A stretch of DNA of 64,000 bases from the NCBI GenBank assembly GCA_021464245.1, contig JADCRB010000016.1:1622348-1686347 (forward strand). The letters are read 5' to 3'. The notes below the pieces were generated by a model. The model did not search any database and was not told the origin of the DNA. It was given only the letters and a program-made list of their open reading frames with translations. The DNA is from Carallia brachiata. Taxonomy: Eukaryota; Streptophyta; Magnoliopsida; Malpighiales; Rhizophoraceae. The position numbers were made by a program, and so were the translations under genes. This document shows positions 20,346 through 33,958 of this stretch, one piece after another; position 1 is the stretch's first letter, and the number at the start of each line of letters is the position of its first letter.

Positions 20346-23300
20346 GTTGTGAATTACAACTAATATGACAAACCTCTCTTTTGTTTACTTTTTTAAACTT
20401 AATGAGCTTTCATGTGATAGATGTAGTAGAATATAATATATGATTCATTCTTAGATCTTATCCATTCTTATCTATACACACACCCGCATAGTCTGTGGTA
20501 TTTGGATGTTTAACTGTAAATCAAACTCAAAAACACAAATTATTGGCTGTTCAACAGTCCATCAACAATGCCTTCGATTTTGAGCAAAAAACACCCTAAT
20601 TAAAACCTTAGTCTAAAGATCAAACTTAAAACGCAGCCCCCACGGACCGACTAACTAGAGTTTATCAAAAGAAAGGGCAAAGACATGGCTTGTGATCTGT
20701 ACCCCAATTTGTTGGTAATGAGTGTGATTTATGCACAATAAAAAAAGGAATACGTGGGGCCACCAACAAAAGTTTTTGTGAGACTAGCTATAGCACGAAT
20801 CCCTTCCCTTTTTCTAGTTTTGGTATATCATGTCGAGTTGTACTCTTATTTGTATTTTGTTTATGTATCTCTCGTCAATTCAGGCAAGTGCATGCATTCA
20901 TATATTTGTAGCTGACCATCGTCCAAATGGGGCAAGTTGCATTTGTTATATCATTATCGATGATTACTTTGGTCGCTGGACGTGAAGACTGGAAGACTGT
21001 CCAATCCGCTTAATAAAAGAGAGGAAAAAAAAAGAAGAAGAAGAAGAAAAAGCATGTTTCGTGTCAAAAAATTCGTGTAATATTTTCAATTTTTAAATTT
21101 ATATTTAGGATACCATATCAAATCTTTTTTTTTATTTATTAAGAGGTCTTGGACTATATCAAATAGATTATTAAATGAATAATGTTAAAGGCACCAATTA
21201 AAGTTTCCCAACTTTTGCCGATTCTATTAAGACTAAACATATAGCTGAAGAAGCAAGGTTTCCTTTAAGATCATGATTTTCATTTGATGGTGATCATCAT
21301 TAACGGATACTGAACTGAATTAAGATCCAGGTCCTATACCTACAAAATATAATATTAACATTCTGATACTTAAACTAATAAAAAATTTAGAAAACCAAGA
21401 AGACATATAAAAGGCATTACCTGGTAAAAGGCAAGAGCTCCCTTATTTATGGAGGTAGAGATACTCAACACGGTGGGTTCCATTGCCTTTTTTTTTTTTT
21501 TTTTTTTTGACATATCCCATTGCTTATTTAAACCGTGAAAGACTGTGATATGCAAAAAGTCCAAAATAATCCTATATAGTGGTGAACATGAGTGGTCCAT
21601 ATCCAAAATAAACCTATATAGTAGTAGTGAACATGAGTAGTCTATACTCTAACACCCAACGGATCCAATATAGTATTTTATCACATAGGTCCCCTCCCCG
21701 AAAAAAAAAAGAGTCCAAAGTCAGCTAGTACAAGATCAGAAGAGGCTGAGGTCTCCACTGGGATTCTGACATGAACCCAACAATTGTAAATACATCTCCT
21801 ACGTTCTAGAGGCTAAAAGTCAGAAAGATTTTAGTAATTAAATATCTTCTATTATCATTTTTTTTTTTTAATGATAGAAAACAATTTTTGTGGAAAAGAG
21901 AGTGTTAGCATGGATTTTAACACTCCCCGAGCTATAAGATAAAATTTCCAGTTAGTAGTTTGCCCAACTTATAGTCGATTACTGAAATTTAATGGCATTT
22001 TGTTGCCACGAGGCCAAGTTAGTCAAGTTTAAACCCGTAGTTCATCTTATAATCCACCTGCAACATCCGAGTTCTTATGCTGTTAAGTTGAAATAAATAT
22101 ATATACTTCTTTTGCTAATTTAATCTGTCGTTGGCACTTCATATACTAACCATATAGACCTAACCACGATCTTGTTCAGTTTCGATTTTGGCTCGGAATT
22201 GCTGATTATTATTCGATAGTTATGAAGAATCGAAACCTTATCAACTGGAAATAATTCAGTTTCGAATCTGGGCCAATTTTGGTTCTAGATCGATTCACTT
22301 TCAGATTTGCCCAGTATTGGTTCTATCTCCTCTTATTGAAACATAAATTTTAAAAACAGTTGTCCAAAAATTTTATAAAACATTTTAAAATAAATGAAAA
22401 AAAAAACTATAGATGATTTGGTCTAACCAATTAAGAATTATTCTTCTGTTAAGTTTTTTTTTTTTTGTTTGTAAAAAATATCCTGTAATCAAGGTATGAA
22501 ATTTATATAAGAAATCACTTTAAAAAAATAACCAAAAAAAAAATTTCTGGTTCGAAACTTGACCAAACAATTTCTGGTTTCAATTTTTCAAGAAGGGAAC
22601 AGTTACATGGACGGGAATCGTGGAATAGGACGCCGACGGTTTTGCCTTTTTTTTTTTTTTTCCCTTTTTTGAAAAAAAAATTATTTAAAAAAATTAAATC
22701 TTAAACATTTTTAATATTACTGTAAATATATTTAATATTATCTTCAATCTTAATTTTAAAAAACCTTTTAGAAAACACAAAGCAGAAAAATTATTTTTTC
22801 ATTGATGGACCCCACCATCCCTTCATTTTTCATCAGCTTTTTCTTTTTTGTTTTAAGAAATAGTACTTTGACCAAATTAACCAGTCTATTTTTATTAAGG
22901 ACATCCAACATATTTTAACTTCAAAGGGAGCGATTAAGTGAGATTCAAATGTAGATTATTACGTAAAAATACATGGACAAACTATTAAGTTCTCACCTTA
23001 GATAAACTCAGCATCCTTTTTAAGTTTTGTATTCCAATTTATGCATACATTACTAAAATTAAAAAGATACATATATATAAAATACCAAAAGGACATGACA
23101 ATGAATTAGGAAATTAAGGGACACAACACAGTGCTTTCTGTAATCTATATGAAGCAACTAAGTGCATGTACTTAGAGATTCCCTTAGAATTAGGTAATCC
23201 GGGAACAATCTCAAACAAGATACATAAAAATAATTGTGTCCTTTAATTAGCTAGCTAACCCAATTCATGAATTCTTTAACTTTGAAAAACCAAAACCCCA

Positions 23301-23789
23301 TTTCATGTGTTAAATCAGAAGGAAATTATGTCGTTCAGATTGGCTACACACCCTCCCCCACACTTGCTTTTGTGATGATTTGGTGGTTAGGCCCTTTGTT
23401 CATGCACCAGTGTGTACATTTGTGATGTTAGCTTGAGCCTCATCTTAGTTGCTTTTTTTTTTTTTTTTTTGAAAAAGAAACAGGGTTTGTATGATTAAAC
23501 CATTTTGGATAGGCTTTTAATTTATTATATATAATTAATCAATTGATTCTAACAAAACATCACACAAGCCTTCAATCAAAGCATTTGTTGGCTTCTTTGC
23601 ATCTAAATGCATGAATGGCAAGCAGTCAGCAGCGTGGTCATTCAGTCCTCACTTGTCACTATTCTAGCATGTCTTTTATGTTTGGCACAATAATCCTGTA
23701 TTGGGGACTGGTGGCAAAATCTCGACAGTTGAGATTGTTAAGGAATAATCCTGTTAATTTCCATGGTTTGTCATTATTTTTACTAGAGC
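20346..23789. other. AT-rich spacer
   Basis: No gene recognised. It contains an imperfect 42-45 bp tandem duplication at 21,561-21,647 ('ccaaaataa.cctatatagt...gaacatgagt'), a long T run at 21,487-21,510, and GC-richer text at 22,160-22,330 and 22,610-22,640 that resembles the ends of decayed non-autonomous DNA elements. Confidence 0.4.
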
Positions 23790-23891
23790 ACCATTGATTT
23801 ATCAAATGAATACGGTACTACATGAATTCTGAAAGTTATTACCATTGATTTATCAAATGAATAGAGTACTACATGAAATCTGATAGTTATT
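23790..23891. repeat. 51-bp tandem duplication
   Basis: Two copies of 'accattgatttatcaaatga...gtactacatga' at 23,790-23,840 and 23,841-23,891 with about five differences. Confidence 0.85.
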
Positions 23892-24006
23892 AACTTCATG
23901 TATTAGCCATAAAAGTAACCATATAATGAGTCTCAATTTCACAAAATTTGCTTCGTTTTGATTGATTCTCTTGAGCAATTTCGGTCCTAGTTATTGGCAA
24001 TTACTA

Positions 24007-24628
24007 TACGTGTCAAAATGGGTCATCAGGTCGAGTTCAGATTGAGTCACTTTGAGTTTGAGTCACTTTGAATCAGATTATTTGTAGGTCAAGTTATTTT
24101 CAAGTCATTTTAGGTTATATCACTTCAGATTTAGGTCGAGTTCAGGTTAATCTAAAGGTTGGTCAGGCCATCAAAATGATGATATGACATTTTTTATTAA
24201 AAATTTTGAAAATTTAAAAAAATTTCAAAAATTTTGCTAAAAATTCTTAAAAATAAAAAAAAATTATAAGACCAAAAAATAATTTAAAATGTTTCTTTTA
24301 AAATATTCTAAAAACTCAAAATAAAATTTAAAACAGTATAAAAATTTTCAAAATATTCTAAAATAATTTATAATTAAAATTTATATTAAAAATAGTAGAA
24401 TCTATACTTTTTATAAAATAAAATATGTTAAATTCTTTTTATTTTATTTTTTTGTTCCCTTAAGAAAAAAAGGTTCGGATCAGACAGATCATTCGAGTTG
24501 GGTTCGGGTTTAATCCAAAATTTTCAAGTCATTTCAAGTTAAGTCATTTTTCGAGTTAGATTCGAGTCATATTTTTTCGAGTAGATTCAATTAGCCCATC
24601 GATTCGGGTTAGATTTTGACACTTCTAA
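24007..24628. mobile_element. Non-autonomous Mutator-like element (MULE-MITE), 622 bp
   Basis: Flanked by a perfect 9-bp direct repeat CAATTACTA at 23,998-24,006 and 24,629-24,637. The ends are inverted: the left reads tacGTGTCAAAATgggt, the right read on the minus strand reads ttagaaGTGTCAAAATc. A 9-bp target duplication is the hallmark of Mutator-superfamily insertion. The interior is rich in 'gagtc' and 'tcgggtt' words near the ends and poly-A/T in the middle, with no transposase frame. Confidence 0.8.
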
Positions 24629-24637
24629 CAATTACTA

Positions 24638-26125
24638 ATCTATTTTTTTAATGTAAAATAATTGGCACCACTTAAAATTGACGTCTACTTGTTGTCGATC
24701 CAAAACGTTACAAATATGTTTTACTATATAATAGATTACAAATATGTTTTACTATCCCATAGACGCATGGTCCAATATGGTTAATCTGTATAGGATTTTG
24801 TTGGTCCTAAAACTATCCAAGCTGATTGTACTTTACCAATGTAAGAATAAATTCACAGTACTTTCCTCTTCTAACTTCTCACAATATGATCGTTCAAGCC
24901 TGTCAAAGTTGACTTTCACTGTACTTGCGTTGCTTCCTTGTCATTTGTGTTTGTTTGATTTAATTTTTTCACTGATCACACTTAACAGACACTTTGTTTT
25001 AAGTACACTTAATAAATTTATTAATAACTCCCAATATTTTGATATCATCAAAACTAAATATAAAATCTTAGGATCTCAATAGATTTTAGTAGTTTTATTT
25101 TTTGATCAAAATATAAATTGATAGTATTCATAATTATCTACATAAAATCACCAATAATATGTAGTTGTTCATGGATAATATGGTCCAAAAATTCTATGAC
25201 AACATTTTCTTTCTATTAAAATATTTATTGGCCGTGAGCTTCTAATGCCATAGTTCTCTTCATTCCCACATTCAGTAATGAGGAAGTAAAATCAAACCGT
25301 ATTCAGTAAGGGCAACGTGCTTCTACACATTTTATTCATCCTTCAGTATTTACAAAAGCTACAATTAATATTGATCGCTAAACAATATAGGTTCTGAATG
25401 ATTAATTAATATTGAAATTAAAGATTCACTAAATGTATGCCTAACATGGAATTAGACCAATAAACCATTGAATGATTACTAACGGAAGCTTCAAGAGGAC
25501 CACCGCAAGACTTGCAAGTCCGGTGAAACATACACGACAAAGGCAAATGCAGCCCAACAGGGACCTGCCACCCAAAACTTTAACAACATAAATCATTTTA
25601 GAATAATTAATATATAATTGACCACCCAACTTCAAATAAAATCAACACCAAACCAAACGAATCAAAATAGTAGAAGAACAAAATCTAAAGTATAGGTTTA
25701 ATTTTTTTTTTTTTAGAAAAAGCTATATTGGCACGCAATGGTAAGTAAAAAATTAGTATGTGAAATCTAGACAATTAAATCGAAAAAAATATTGAATTTA
25801 AAAAAAAAATAAAAACTGTTAAATTAACTGTATATCTTCCATGTGCTGCAGATTGGGTGCCGATGTAGTCGCATCTTTTTTATTATCAAAAGGCATGGTT
25901 TCCAAGAATTGAAAAAAAAAAAAAAAGATTTATGAAAAAAGTTTGCCATAGGAGTTATAAGAAAATTTTGCATACTTATGCTTGCATGTTTGAATTTCTT
26001 CATTTAAGAGTATGTATTCAAGAGATGGGAGGGATGAAGACTTACTCGATAACCCAAACAACCATGCCAAGAAGAGATAAAACTAAAGCAAGAAAAGCAA
26101 ATGGAAGCCCTAGCAAGAACCCTAA
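24638..26125. other. AT-rich spacer
   Basis: No gene called. At 25,430-25,580 the minus strand has a short open stretch reading FHRTCKSCGGPLEAS in one frame, which is Cys-pair rich, but it is too short and isolated to name. Confidence 0.4.
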
Positions 26126-26738
26126 CATTATGTTTGGGAAAGGGAAAAAAATGAGGGGAGAAAGAGAAAAATAGATGAAAAAGAGTAAATAGTAGTATTT
26201 GATATATATCTTGAGCAGAGGGAAAATAGGGGAGAAGCAAGGTAATTTTCCTTCCTAACCCAACGAAAATATTTCTCCCAAACTTAGGAGGAAAGTGGGA
26301 AAAAGTTATCAATTCTCATACTTTTTTATTGAAAGACTACATTACTCTTATTATATATTAATAATAATTACAAATTTATCTAAAATAAAAGATCTCTACA
26401 TTCTTTAAAATTTTATTATATTTTTTAATAAAAATTGTATAAATATAAAAAACCTATTAAACTAGATTTATTCAAGTATTTCATATGTAATTTATCAAAT
26501 ATTTTTTGTATTATATATAATAGTTTTTTCATTAGAGGGTAAAATTGAAATTCTTGTATATATATTATTTTTCTCTCCCACACTTTTCACCAAATAGGAA
26601 ATTTTTAGTTTTTTTACTCCCATCACTTTTTCTCAAATACAAGAGATGATAAAAAATTTTCTTCTTCTTTAATAATCTTCTATCTCACTTTTTCTCCCCA
26701 CTTTACTCTCTCCATAAGATTTTATCTAAATATAATGT
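26126..26738. repeat. Pyrimidine/purine-rich MITE-like repeat, copy 2
   Basis: Left end cattatgtttgggaaaggg with purine-rich text, right end pyrimidine-rich text closing with 'atctaaatataatg'. The ends form an imperfect inverted pair (acattatrtttgg). Same style as 3.1, 34.5 and 56.6 kb. Confidence 0.4.
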
Positions 26739-27109
26739 AAAGGTCAGCTTTGCTTCTATACTAATCGCGCTAGGATATGATGGAAGAGAAAGCGGGTTGA
26801 CTTGTCGAGGTTGATGGGTAAAGAACCCAGACTATTACCTACAACACAAGCAGAACTTAGGAGTGTCAGAGTAGAACTCGATATTAGTACTTTAAAACTT
26901 TAAGTCAACAATGTGCAAATGTGATAAAAAAAATATGAATCTTTTGATCATGAAGATTTATTTTTCTACTTATCAGAAAATTGCATCAAGTATATAATCC
27001 CACATAAATTTTTCTAATAACTCTCAGTACTCCCTTTCATTTGTTGAATACTTATTTTTTGTTTCAAGTGATATTTGTTCAATCTCTTTTTGATTTATTA
27101 CTAATTTTT

Positions 27110-27262
27110 TTAGCTTATTTAAAAATTTATTGAATTATAAGTTATATAATGAGAATAACTCTCATTTTTCATAAATCTCACCATTTCTATAATAAAATTT
27201 GAACCTAAGACCCTTAAAATAAAATTTTAATTTCTAACAATTAGACTGTCTCATAAAAAAAT
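27110..27262 (-). repeat. SINE-like repeat, family A copy 2
   Basis: Matches 5,509-5,640 block by block. On the minus strand it reads a box-A-like 'agtctaattgttag' and a box-B-like 'ggttcaaat', which suggests a tRNA-derived origin. Confidence 0.45.
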
Positions 27263-30200
27263 ATTCTAATTTATTAATGATACTTATTTTGTTGTTGGTA
27301 TTCAAACGTAAGATTAATGGTTGCAATCAGAAAATTAATTTGCATTCATTGAAGTTACAAGTGAGGTAAATTGGTGCAAAGACACGTGTCTTTGCTATTG
27401 CTGTTTTGTTAGGGGTTATATTGGAAGTGTGACGTGGCCGAGATCATGTCCTGAACATATTACGTAACAACTAAACGTTAAAACGACTAATATATAAAAA
27501 TATTATTTAAAATAATAATTTAATAATAAATTAGTATATTTTTTTTCATATTAACATAAATTTTAATTTTATTATTATTATTTTTTTCATAAAATAAGTG
27601 AAGTTGTATAATATAATATTTAGTTTAAGACTTGTCAATATTAAAATTGAATATAAGAAAGATTTATTCAGCCATATTAATATTTAAGTAGTGAATTCTC
27701 TCTACGAAAAAAATTAAAAAAAAACATAACAAATAATTTTTAATTTCAATTCATATATATATAACTTCCACTTAACTTTTATTTTTACTTTTAAAATGTT
27801 ACAAATTATGTCCCATAAATTATTTTTTGTGTCAAAAATAGTACACCATCAACTGGGATAGTGACGGCGTGGACAAAAAGCAAATAGTGTTGTATGGCGA
27901 CGAACACGGGCCCATGGGGTGGAGAGAGGAGTAACTAGCGTTAATAAAGAGGAAGAAGACGCGACGGTGCTTTGGTTTTTTCTTTCAAAGTAATTGTTCT
28001 TTTGGACCTTTGACCATCGATGTCTTGAAGCTTCGAAATCATTGGACTCTAATTAATTTGAGTTGAACTGAGTAAAATTATAATAAAAATAAATGTTTTT
28101 TAATATCTACTTATTTTATTTATAAAGTTTAAATTCAAAATTTTATTTAAAAGAACTTATTTCATTGCTACTCAAATTAACGGGCATTGAATTTTAATAA
28201 AATTTTTTTTTTTTGGTCTGAAAAATTTTATTTATATTGGATTTGGGCTAACAATCGTAAGCCCAATGAGCCTAATGAGTGAACCCAGTCACCTTTTTTT
28301 CATGAAAGCAAGCCTAATTAGCATATCATGTCAGCTCTGTCAAAAAAAAAAAAAAAGGCATGTCATGCCAGAATATCGGATCAAAAAAGTCACCATATTT
28401 GGACGGAATTCATCAATCCTAATTAATGATGTATATTTTTGTTACCAAAATAATTCAGGAATGTACCAAAAAAAAAACAAAAATAATTTAGGAAATATAG
28501 TTGATTACATTTTAATGATGGTGTTAGAATTGTTACAAAATGTAAAGGTGAAGTTAATTTTGTGTAAGAATAACACTCATTTAAGTTATGAGCTTTTATG
28601 AAATTTTACAATTGGATCTTAAATTTTTTTAACTTTTTTAATTAAAGTTTATATTTTTAAATCATTTACAATTGAATCTTTCTGTTGATTTAACCATTAA
28701 AAACGTATTTGATCATACCTTTCAGATCCATTAGGTAAAATACATTTGTAACGGTCAATCTGACGAAATGACTTAATTGTAAAAAATTTAAAAAATATAA
28801 GACTCAATTAAAAAATTTAAAAAATTTAAAATTTAATTATAAAATTTTATAAAAATTTAAAATTTAAATTATTATTATACCTTTTTAATATCAACACTTA
28901 ACAAAAACAGTATGATAGATAACTCTTTGCCCTCCCCGACACAAGACCTTAAATCTGTCATTAACGCTACCCATAGTGGAAAGAAATGTATTTTTGTGCA
29001 GCAGTGTTTTTAAAATCAAATCAAACTGATTGGTTGGACTAAAAAATAAAAACCAATTAGGTATCATGTTCGTTCACTTTCAAAATTTGGAAAAGTGAAA
29101 ATTGCTCAAATAAGGGTCAAATCTGGGTTGCATCGAGGCTTAAAAATTAGTACAGCATGTCTAATTCATGGTATGACTGGTGTTGACTTTGACAAACAAA
29201 AAATTATAATTTTATCCTTTACTTCATTTAACTTATAATTGAATCTGTTCTAAAAAAAAAAAACTTATAATTGAATCTTAAATCTTATTTAAGCTAATAA
29301 TCAACTCTTTGATTTTATCTAAAAATTGATATGTAAATCTATAATGCCAAAGTTGAGAGCTTGAATTATTCTCCTTTAACAACATCATTGTTTTAACTTG
29401 TATGGCGATCTTTGCTTAATTTTAAGACTATTAAAAGATTTTCTATATTATTACATTATCTCTATTTTAATTCTAAGAATATTAGGAGACTTTCATATTT
29501 GGAGATGCAAATTCAATCCACAATTCAATTTCAATTTTATGCACTCACTTCCACTCAAGCATGCTAACTTTGAATCAACAATTCAAAAGAAAATTGTAGT
29601 CAAGTAGAATTATATCTAACTAATTAATTATCATTAAAAAAAATTATATAATGAAATAAACGTAAAAGAATTATTCAATTTAGTTCAATAAAATTTCACA
29701 TTAGTTTCGAAAATTTAAGAAATTAGGATTTAAAGTCTATAAATTTTAATAAATCAGGGTTTCTTATTTACTCTCATATAATCTAGAGTAGCAATTATAG
29801 TTAAAAGATCAACTTATTTAATTACGATTTAACATTTATTATAATTTAGTCAATTTATATTGATGATTATTCACATACGTATAAAACTTGTGCAACACAA
29901 ACACACATAATTAAGAAAAATAAAAGAGGGAAAGGGAAAAAAAAAAAACTACACCAAAATTCCTCTTTTTGTTATTCTGTTTTAAATAAAGTACAGGAAA
30001 AAATGCACTTTTCAATAAAAATGATAAATCCGCACGTTGTAGAGTCTTATACTAGTTTGATATATAATCAAATCTTTCACAAATTTTCTTGTTATGAACT
30101 CGTGATTTTAAACATTAAAAATAGTTCTGTCAAAATTATGTCACATAAAATTGTTATTTTTTTAATTTTTCAATTATTAACAAGTAAATATACACACTTA

Positions 30201-31478
30201 TTTGTTATTGTTTTAAGGTCCATATTAAAGTCAGTTAAACCCTGAAATTTTAATTTTTTCAGTTTGATAACTTATTTGGTTTCGAAAACATTAATTTGAA
30301 GACGAGTGGAATACTTTAGGAAGCACCAATTCAAATCTAGTAATCACATTGAAAGAACTTTCTGTTATCTAGGCTTTAAAATCCGTGTAAAATATTTGTA
30401 TTCTTCGGCTTTTGCCAAGGCTTCCAACCTTGTCTTTTAACTTGGCACATTACCACATCCTCCCATTTCTTTTACTTATGCAGCATCACTCAGGTTAACA
30501 AGCTGAATTTAGCTTTAATTCCCTAGTCTCTGAACAGGAAAGTCTTAAAACCTAAAACAATAAATTTAAGCGATGATTGTCAAACTAACATTATAAAAAC
30601 CACCTCTTTTTTTTTTTTTGAAATATCTTAAAAGCACAATTTTATTGAAACGTATGTGAATATACAGTAATAAAAATTATTAGTTGGTTAAATTAAAAAA
30701 AATGAATAATTAAATGTTGTTTGATGGTCTATTGTCTACTTGTACGCTATTAAAGAAAAATTGTGTAGTGCCCCCTTTTTTTTTTTTTACCACAAACCAT
30801 CTAACTGATGTTGCTCATATCATCAATTTTGCGAAAGGTCACGAAGCATTGTTCTCCCGTTTTTCTTTCAGAGAAAAACTAGAAAACTGATCTGGGCCAT
30901 AGTCTGGGCTATGACCACTTGAGCTAAAAGCCCAAATATAAATAAATACGAAAATTTGTACTGGAATTGACCATACAAAGGAAAAGGTGCCTGTAACTCA
31001 GGGCCCTTCTCTTTCTCAAAACCACGTACCCCAAGTTAATTTCCAGTTTCCATTGCCTCTAACCTCTAGTTCATGGTTTAACGTATTGATTCGAGCAGGG
31101 AAAAAAGAAGGAACTCCTCCAATAGGGAAGCGAACATTCATCACCAATGGTGAAATTTAAAAAATAACGAAAAAGGAAACGCAAACACAAAGGCCAAAAA
31201 CCATATATTGCATTTCCGGAATGAGCAAAATCCCACATTTTCCAAGCCATCTGCTAAAGACTAATGAAGCATATTTAATGGAGGTATATTTAATAGAGGT
31301 CATACTTAAGCTAAGGGGAAAATTCGCTTTTTGTTTAAGCCACGCCTGTAGACCAATCCCACACTAATCATACCATCCAAATTATAACATCTACCTACGA
31401 AAGCACATTAACAACACTATCACTGGATTTCTCAAGCCCTTGGTCTCCCCCAAAAATTATGCTGCCCACTGGTCCCAA
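27263..31478. other. AT-rich spacer and downstream region of the OB-fold gene
   Basis: No gene recognised. The ORFs at 28,266-28,601 and 30,003-30,245 are Asn/Lys/Ile/Phe-rich with no motif. The last few hundred bases should hold the 3' UTR of the minus-strand OB-fold gene, but I see no clear polyadenylation signal that I can assign. Confidence 0.4.
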
Positions 31479-33958
31479 TCACTCATCCACAACATTCACC
31501 AGCTCATACTCAACAAGCGAGAGATTGTTATCCTCCTTCACCACAAATTTTGCAGGTTCAGTGACTTCAACACGACCCCATTTGTCAACTGCTAGCCTCA
31601 TAGATCCCTTAAACATGTCAATCTTTGCATTACGTAGGATAACAGTCGTACCAGGCTTCATCAGATTAACTGAGGAAATATTGTTTTAAGTCAAAAGAAA
31701 AAAAAATGATGAGAAAGCAAACTGTGAGCCTTAAACACACAGAAACAGCGCTCTGGTATTTTCCTAAAAATTTGGAAGTTTACAATCAAAAAGCAGAAAA
31801 TTATGAAGATGATGTGTGCCAATTGTCCTTCCTCATTATCGGCTACAAAAACACTAGGTACACTTTTGTTAGTTCCATGTCCTTAGAAATACATGTAGAT
31901 AAATAATGTTAGCAGTAGCTTAGGAAAAGTACTATATTCCATCAACAAATCACCAACCATACCGATCAACTAGCTTGTGCCACACAAAAAGACTGCAGGC
32001 AGGTAACAACAATGAGCTGGCAAAAGAAAAATGAGATGAAAAATGCAAGAATTTCAAAATTAAAAGACAGTCTGACTATATATGACTAAATTTTCTCAAA
32101 CCAAACTGGAGTAGTGGTCAGTCCATTCACTGCAATCCTGCTCTAGTCACCAAAATCATTTTTCACAGGAACGGCAGATTACTTTTTCACAGTTTCTACA
32201 GCTGCAATTTACTTTGCATTTAGATGGGCAAAACCTTAATAGCAGACTAGAAACTAGCCTGTACTGCAAAGGATGAATGACAGTATTTTAACAAATAACC
32301 ACAAAAACAGCACCTCCCATGTGGACCATTGAGTTGCCATCATCTTATAAAAATTGATCCACATCAGTTATGGGCAAAAGGTCTCATGGAGACTAGACTC
32401 CCTTCTGCTACCTAGAAATACAAAATTACAAGAACAAAACACAGAAAGATATTGTATAAAACCGCCCATCCACATATTGTTATACAACACTGAAGCCATC
32501 AAGATGCCTGACACATTTCTAGCTGTATGTATAGTTAAATGGATGGTCGGAAAGTGGCCCCTTTACAATTCAACCATATAAGGTCAACGGAAGCAGTAAA
32601 ACTGCAAAGAGAACCCAAGAACATAGCAAACCAAAGAATGAGACAAACAACAAGATCAATAAATCCAAGTATATACCAAAAAAACAGCCTGCGTAAAATT
32701 GCAAGAATTTTTACGTTATAAAGACAGGAGTGACCATTGGACTAAAAAACTTGACAAATTAGGCAAATTGCCAACCAAAGAGTACAGCCAGTGCATCTGT
32801 GTGGTTAACTACAGTTAAACACACACAACCATTGACCCTTCCTCCCAACAGAACAAGGCCACTTCCTCCCAACAGAAGAAGGGAAAAAAATTAAGGAAAA
32901 AAAAAAAAGTGTGCACTTCATCTTATGGTTGGGTTAGCGTATAGTGTATCCAAGTACTCAAAATCACAGTTGTTCAGAAGAACCAAGCTGGCATTACGGG
33001 TTGCACTGAGCCGAAAACCATTTGTAGGCACTAAATACAAATTTATGGTAGGCACTAAATACAAATTTATGGTAGACTCCAAACAACATCGACAGGAAAG
33101 GACAAATAAGAGGCTGCATTGCATGGACACAATCCCGATTTAGAAGGCCCCCATCTTTACCTCATAACAATCTCCTTAACATATTCATTTGACGTCACAA
33201 TTGGCAAGGGAAACGGCCCAGAAGATTAGAAAGGGGAAAAAAGATCAGCACCCAGTTAGGAAACAGGGACTGGGTTAGAATGTAGCTGTTCTAAGACTCA
33301 AAGGTAATCAACAGCAGAAACAAATACAAGAAATGAAATTTAATCCCAGCCATGAGGGCTTTGTTTGTAGCTTTGTTTGAAGGATTAGAGCATTCAACTT
33401 CATAAATAACTATATACAATGGAATGTAGCCCTCTTTTCTTAAAAAAAAAAAACACATTCCACCCATTGTAAAATAACATCATTGCAATAGAGAATTCCC
33501 TTTTCTTTTTTCTGGAAAAAAACAAAGGGCAAATACATATGCTCAAACCCCAAAATGGCAACCACTACTCAAAGATGCAACAAAAAAAAACAAGAGCGAC
33601 AAACAAAAATATATACACAAGCACAAATTAAAACTTTAAAAATGTGGAGGGAGGATCGTGTATTTGTGTGGTGGGCTAATTCATGTACCTTGATCGTTGC
33701 GCGCGGTGAAAACGATGGTGCCGGTCTCGTCGCCGACGAGGCATTCGGCGATGCGGGTCTGGCGGAGGTGCTGGGACACCGATCGGCCCTTCTGGAGGAC
33801 GGTATTGGAATTGACGACGTTGACGATCAAGGTGTGGCCGCCGGTCCCCGGCTTAAGTTGGTCCACCTTCACGAACACCGGCTTTCTCAGCCCAGGCTTC
33901 CCGCCGCCGCATTCCCACCCTGTCGCTGCTGCCCTCCTGTTTGTGCCTCTGTCGCCAT
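31479..33958 (-). CDS. OB-fold single-stranded nucleic-acid-binding protein (At1g23750/At4g28440 type), frameshifted near the N-terminus
   Basis: Two exons: 33,958-33,689 and 31,669-31,479, with a 2,019-bp intron bordered by GT (CAAG/GTACAT) and AG (CCTCAG/TTAAT). Splicing gives the family hallmark NDQVNLMKPG in phase. The product would be about 153 residues: a short Gly/Gln/Ala-rich N-tail (about 1-30), then a single OB-fold with RIAECLVGDETG, VFTARNDQ, ILRNAKIDMFKGSMRLAVD and VKEDNNLSLVEYEL. Plant members are short OB-fold proteins similar in fold to SOSS-B type ssDNA-binding proteins, and their exact role is not settled. The only plausible start, ATG at 33,958 (MATEAQTGGQQRQG), is one base out of frame with the OB-fold. 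The shift lies near 33,899-33,911 in a GGCGGCGGCGGG run, and the body frame has no upstream Met. This is either an assembly error or a disabling deletion. Confidence 0.85.
31670..33688 (-). other. Intron of the OB-fold gene
   Basis: GT-AG intron of 2,019 bp. It holds a perfect 24-bp tandem duplication (gtaggcactaaatacaaatt plus tatg) at 33,024-33,071 and no recognisable transposon or coding sequence. ORFs within it are chance. Confidence 0.8.
33024..33071. repeat. Perfect 24-bp tandem duplication in the intron
   Basis: Two identical adjacent copies, which points to a recent slippage event. Confidence 0.95.

Noticed and set aside
21486..21510. Long T run that might mark a minus-strand retrocopy tail
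   Set aside because: No coding or SINE-like body next to it on the minus strand.
24744..25082. A 112-codon plus-strand ORF
   Set aside because: Leu/Ser/Phe-rich translation without motif, no codon or splice context.
25441..25635. Minus-strand ORF with hydrophobic stretch, and an alternative frame with FHRTCKSCGGPLEAS
   Set aside because: Cys pair is suggestive of a zinc-binding fragment but the stretch is isolated and short; noted in the spacer entry and not called.
28266..28601. A 111-codon plus-strand ORF
   Set aside because: Contains poly-Lys from an A run and has no motif; AT-rich chance ORF.
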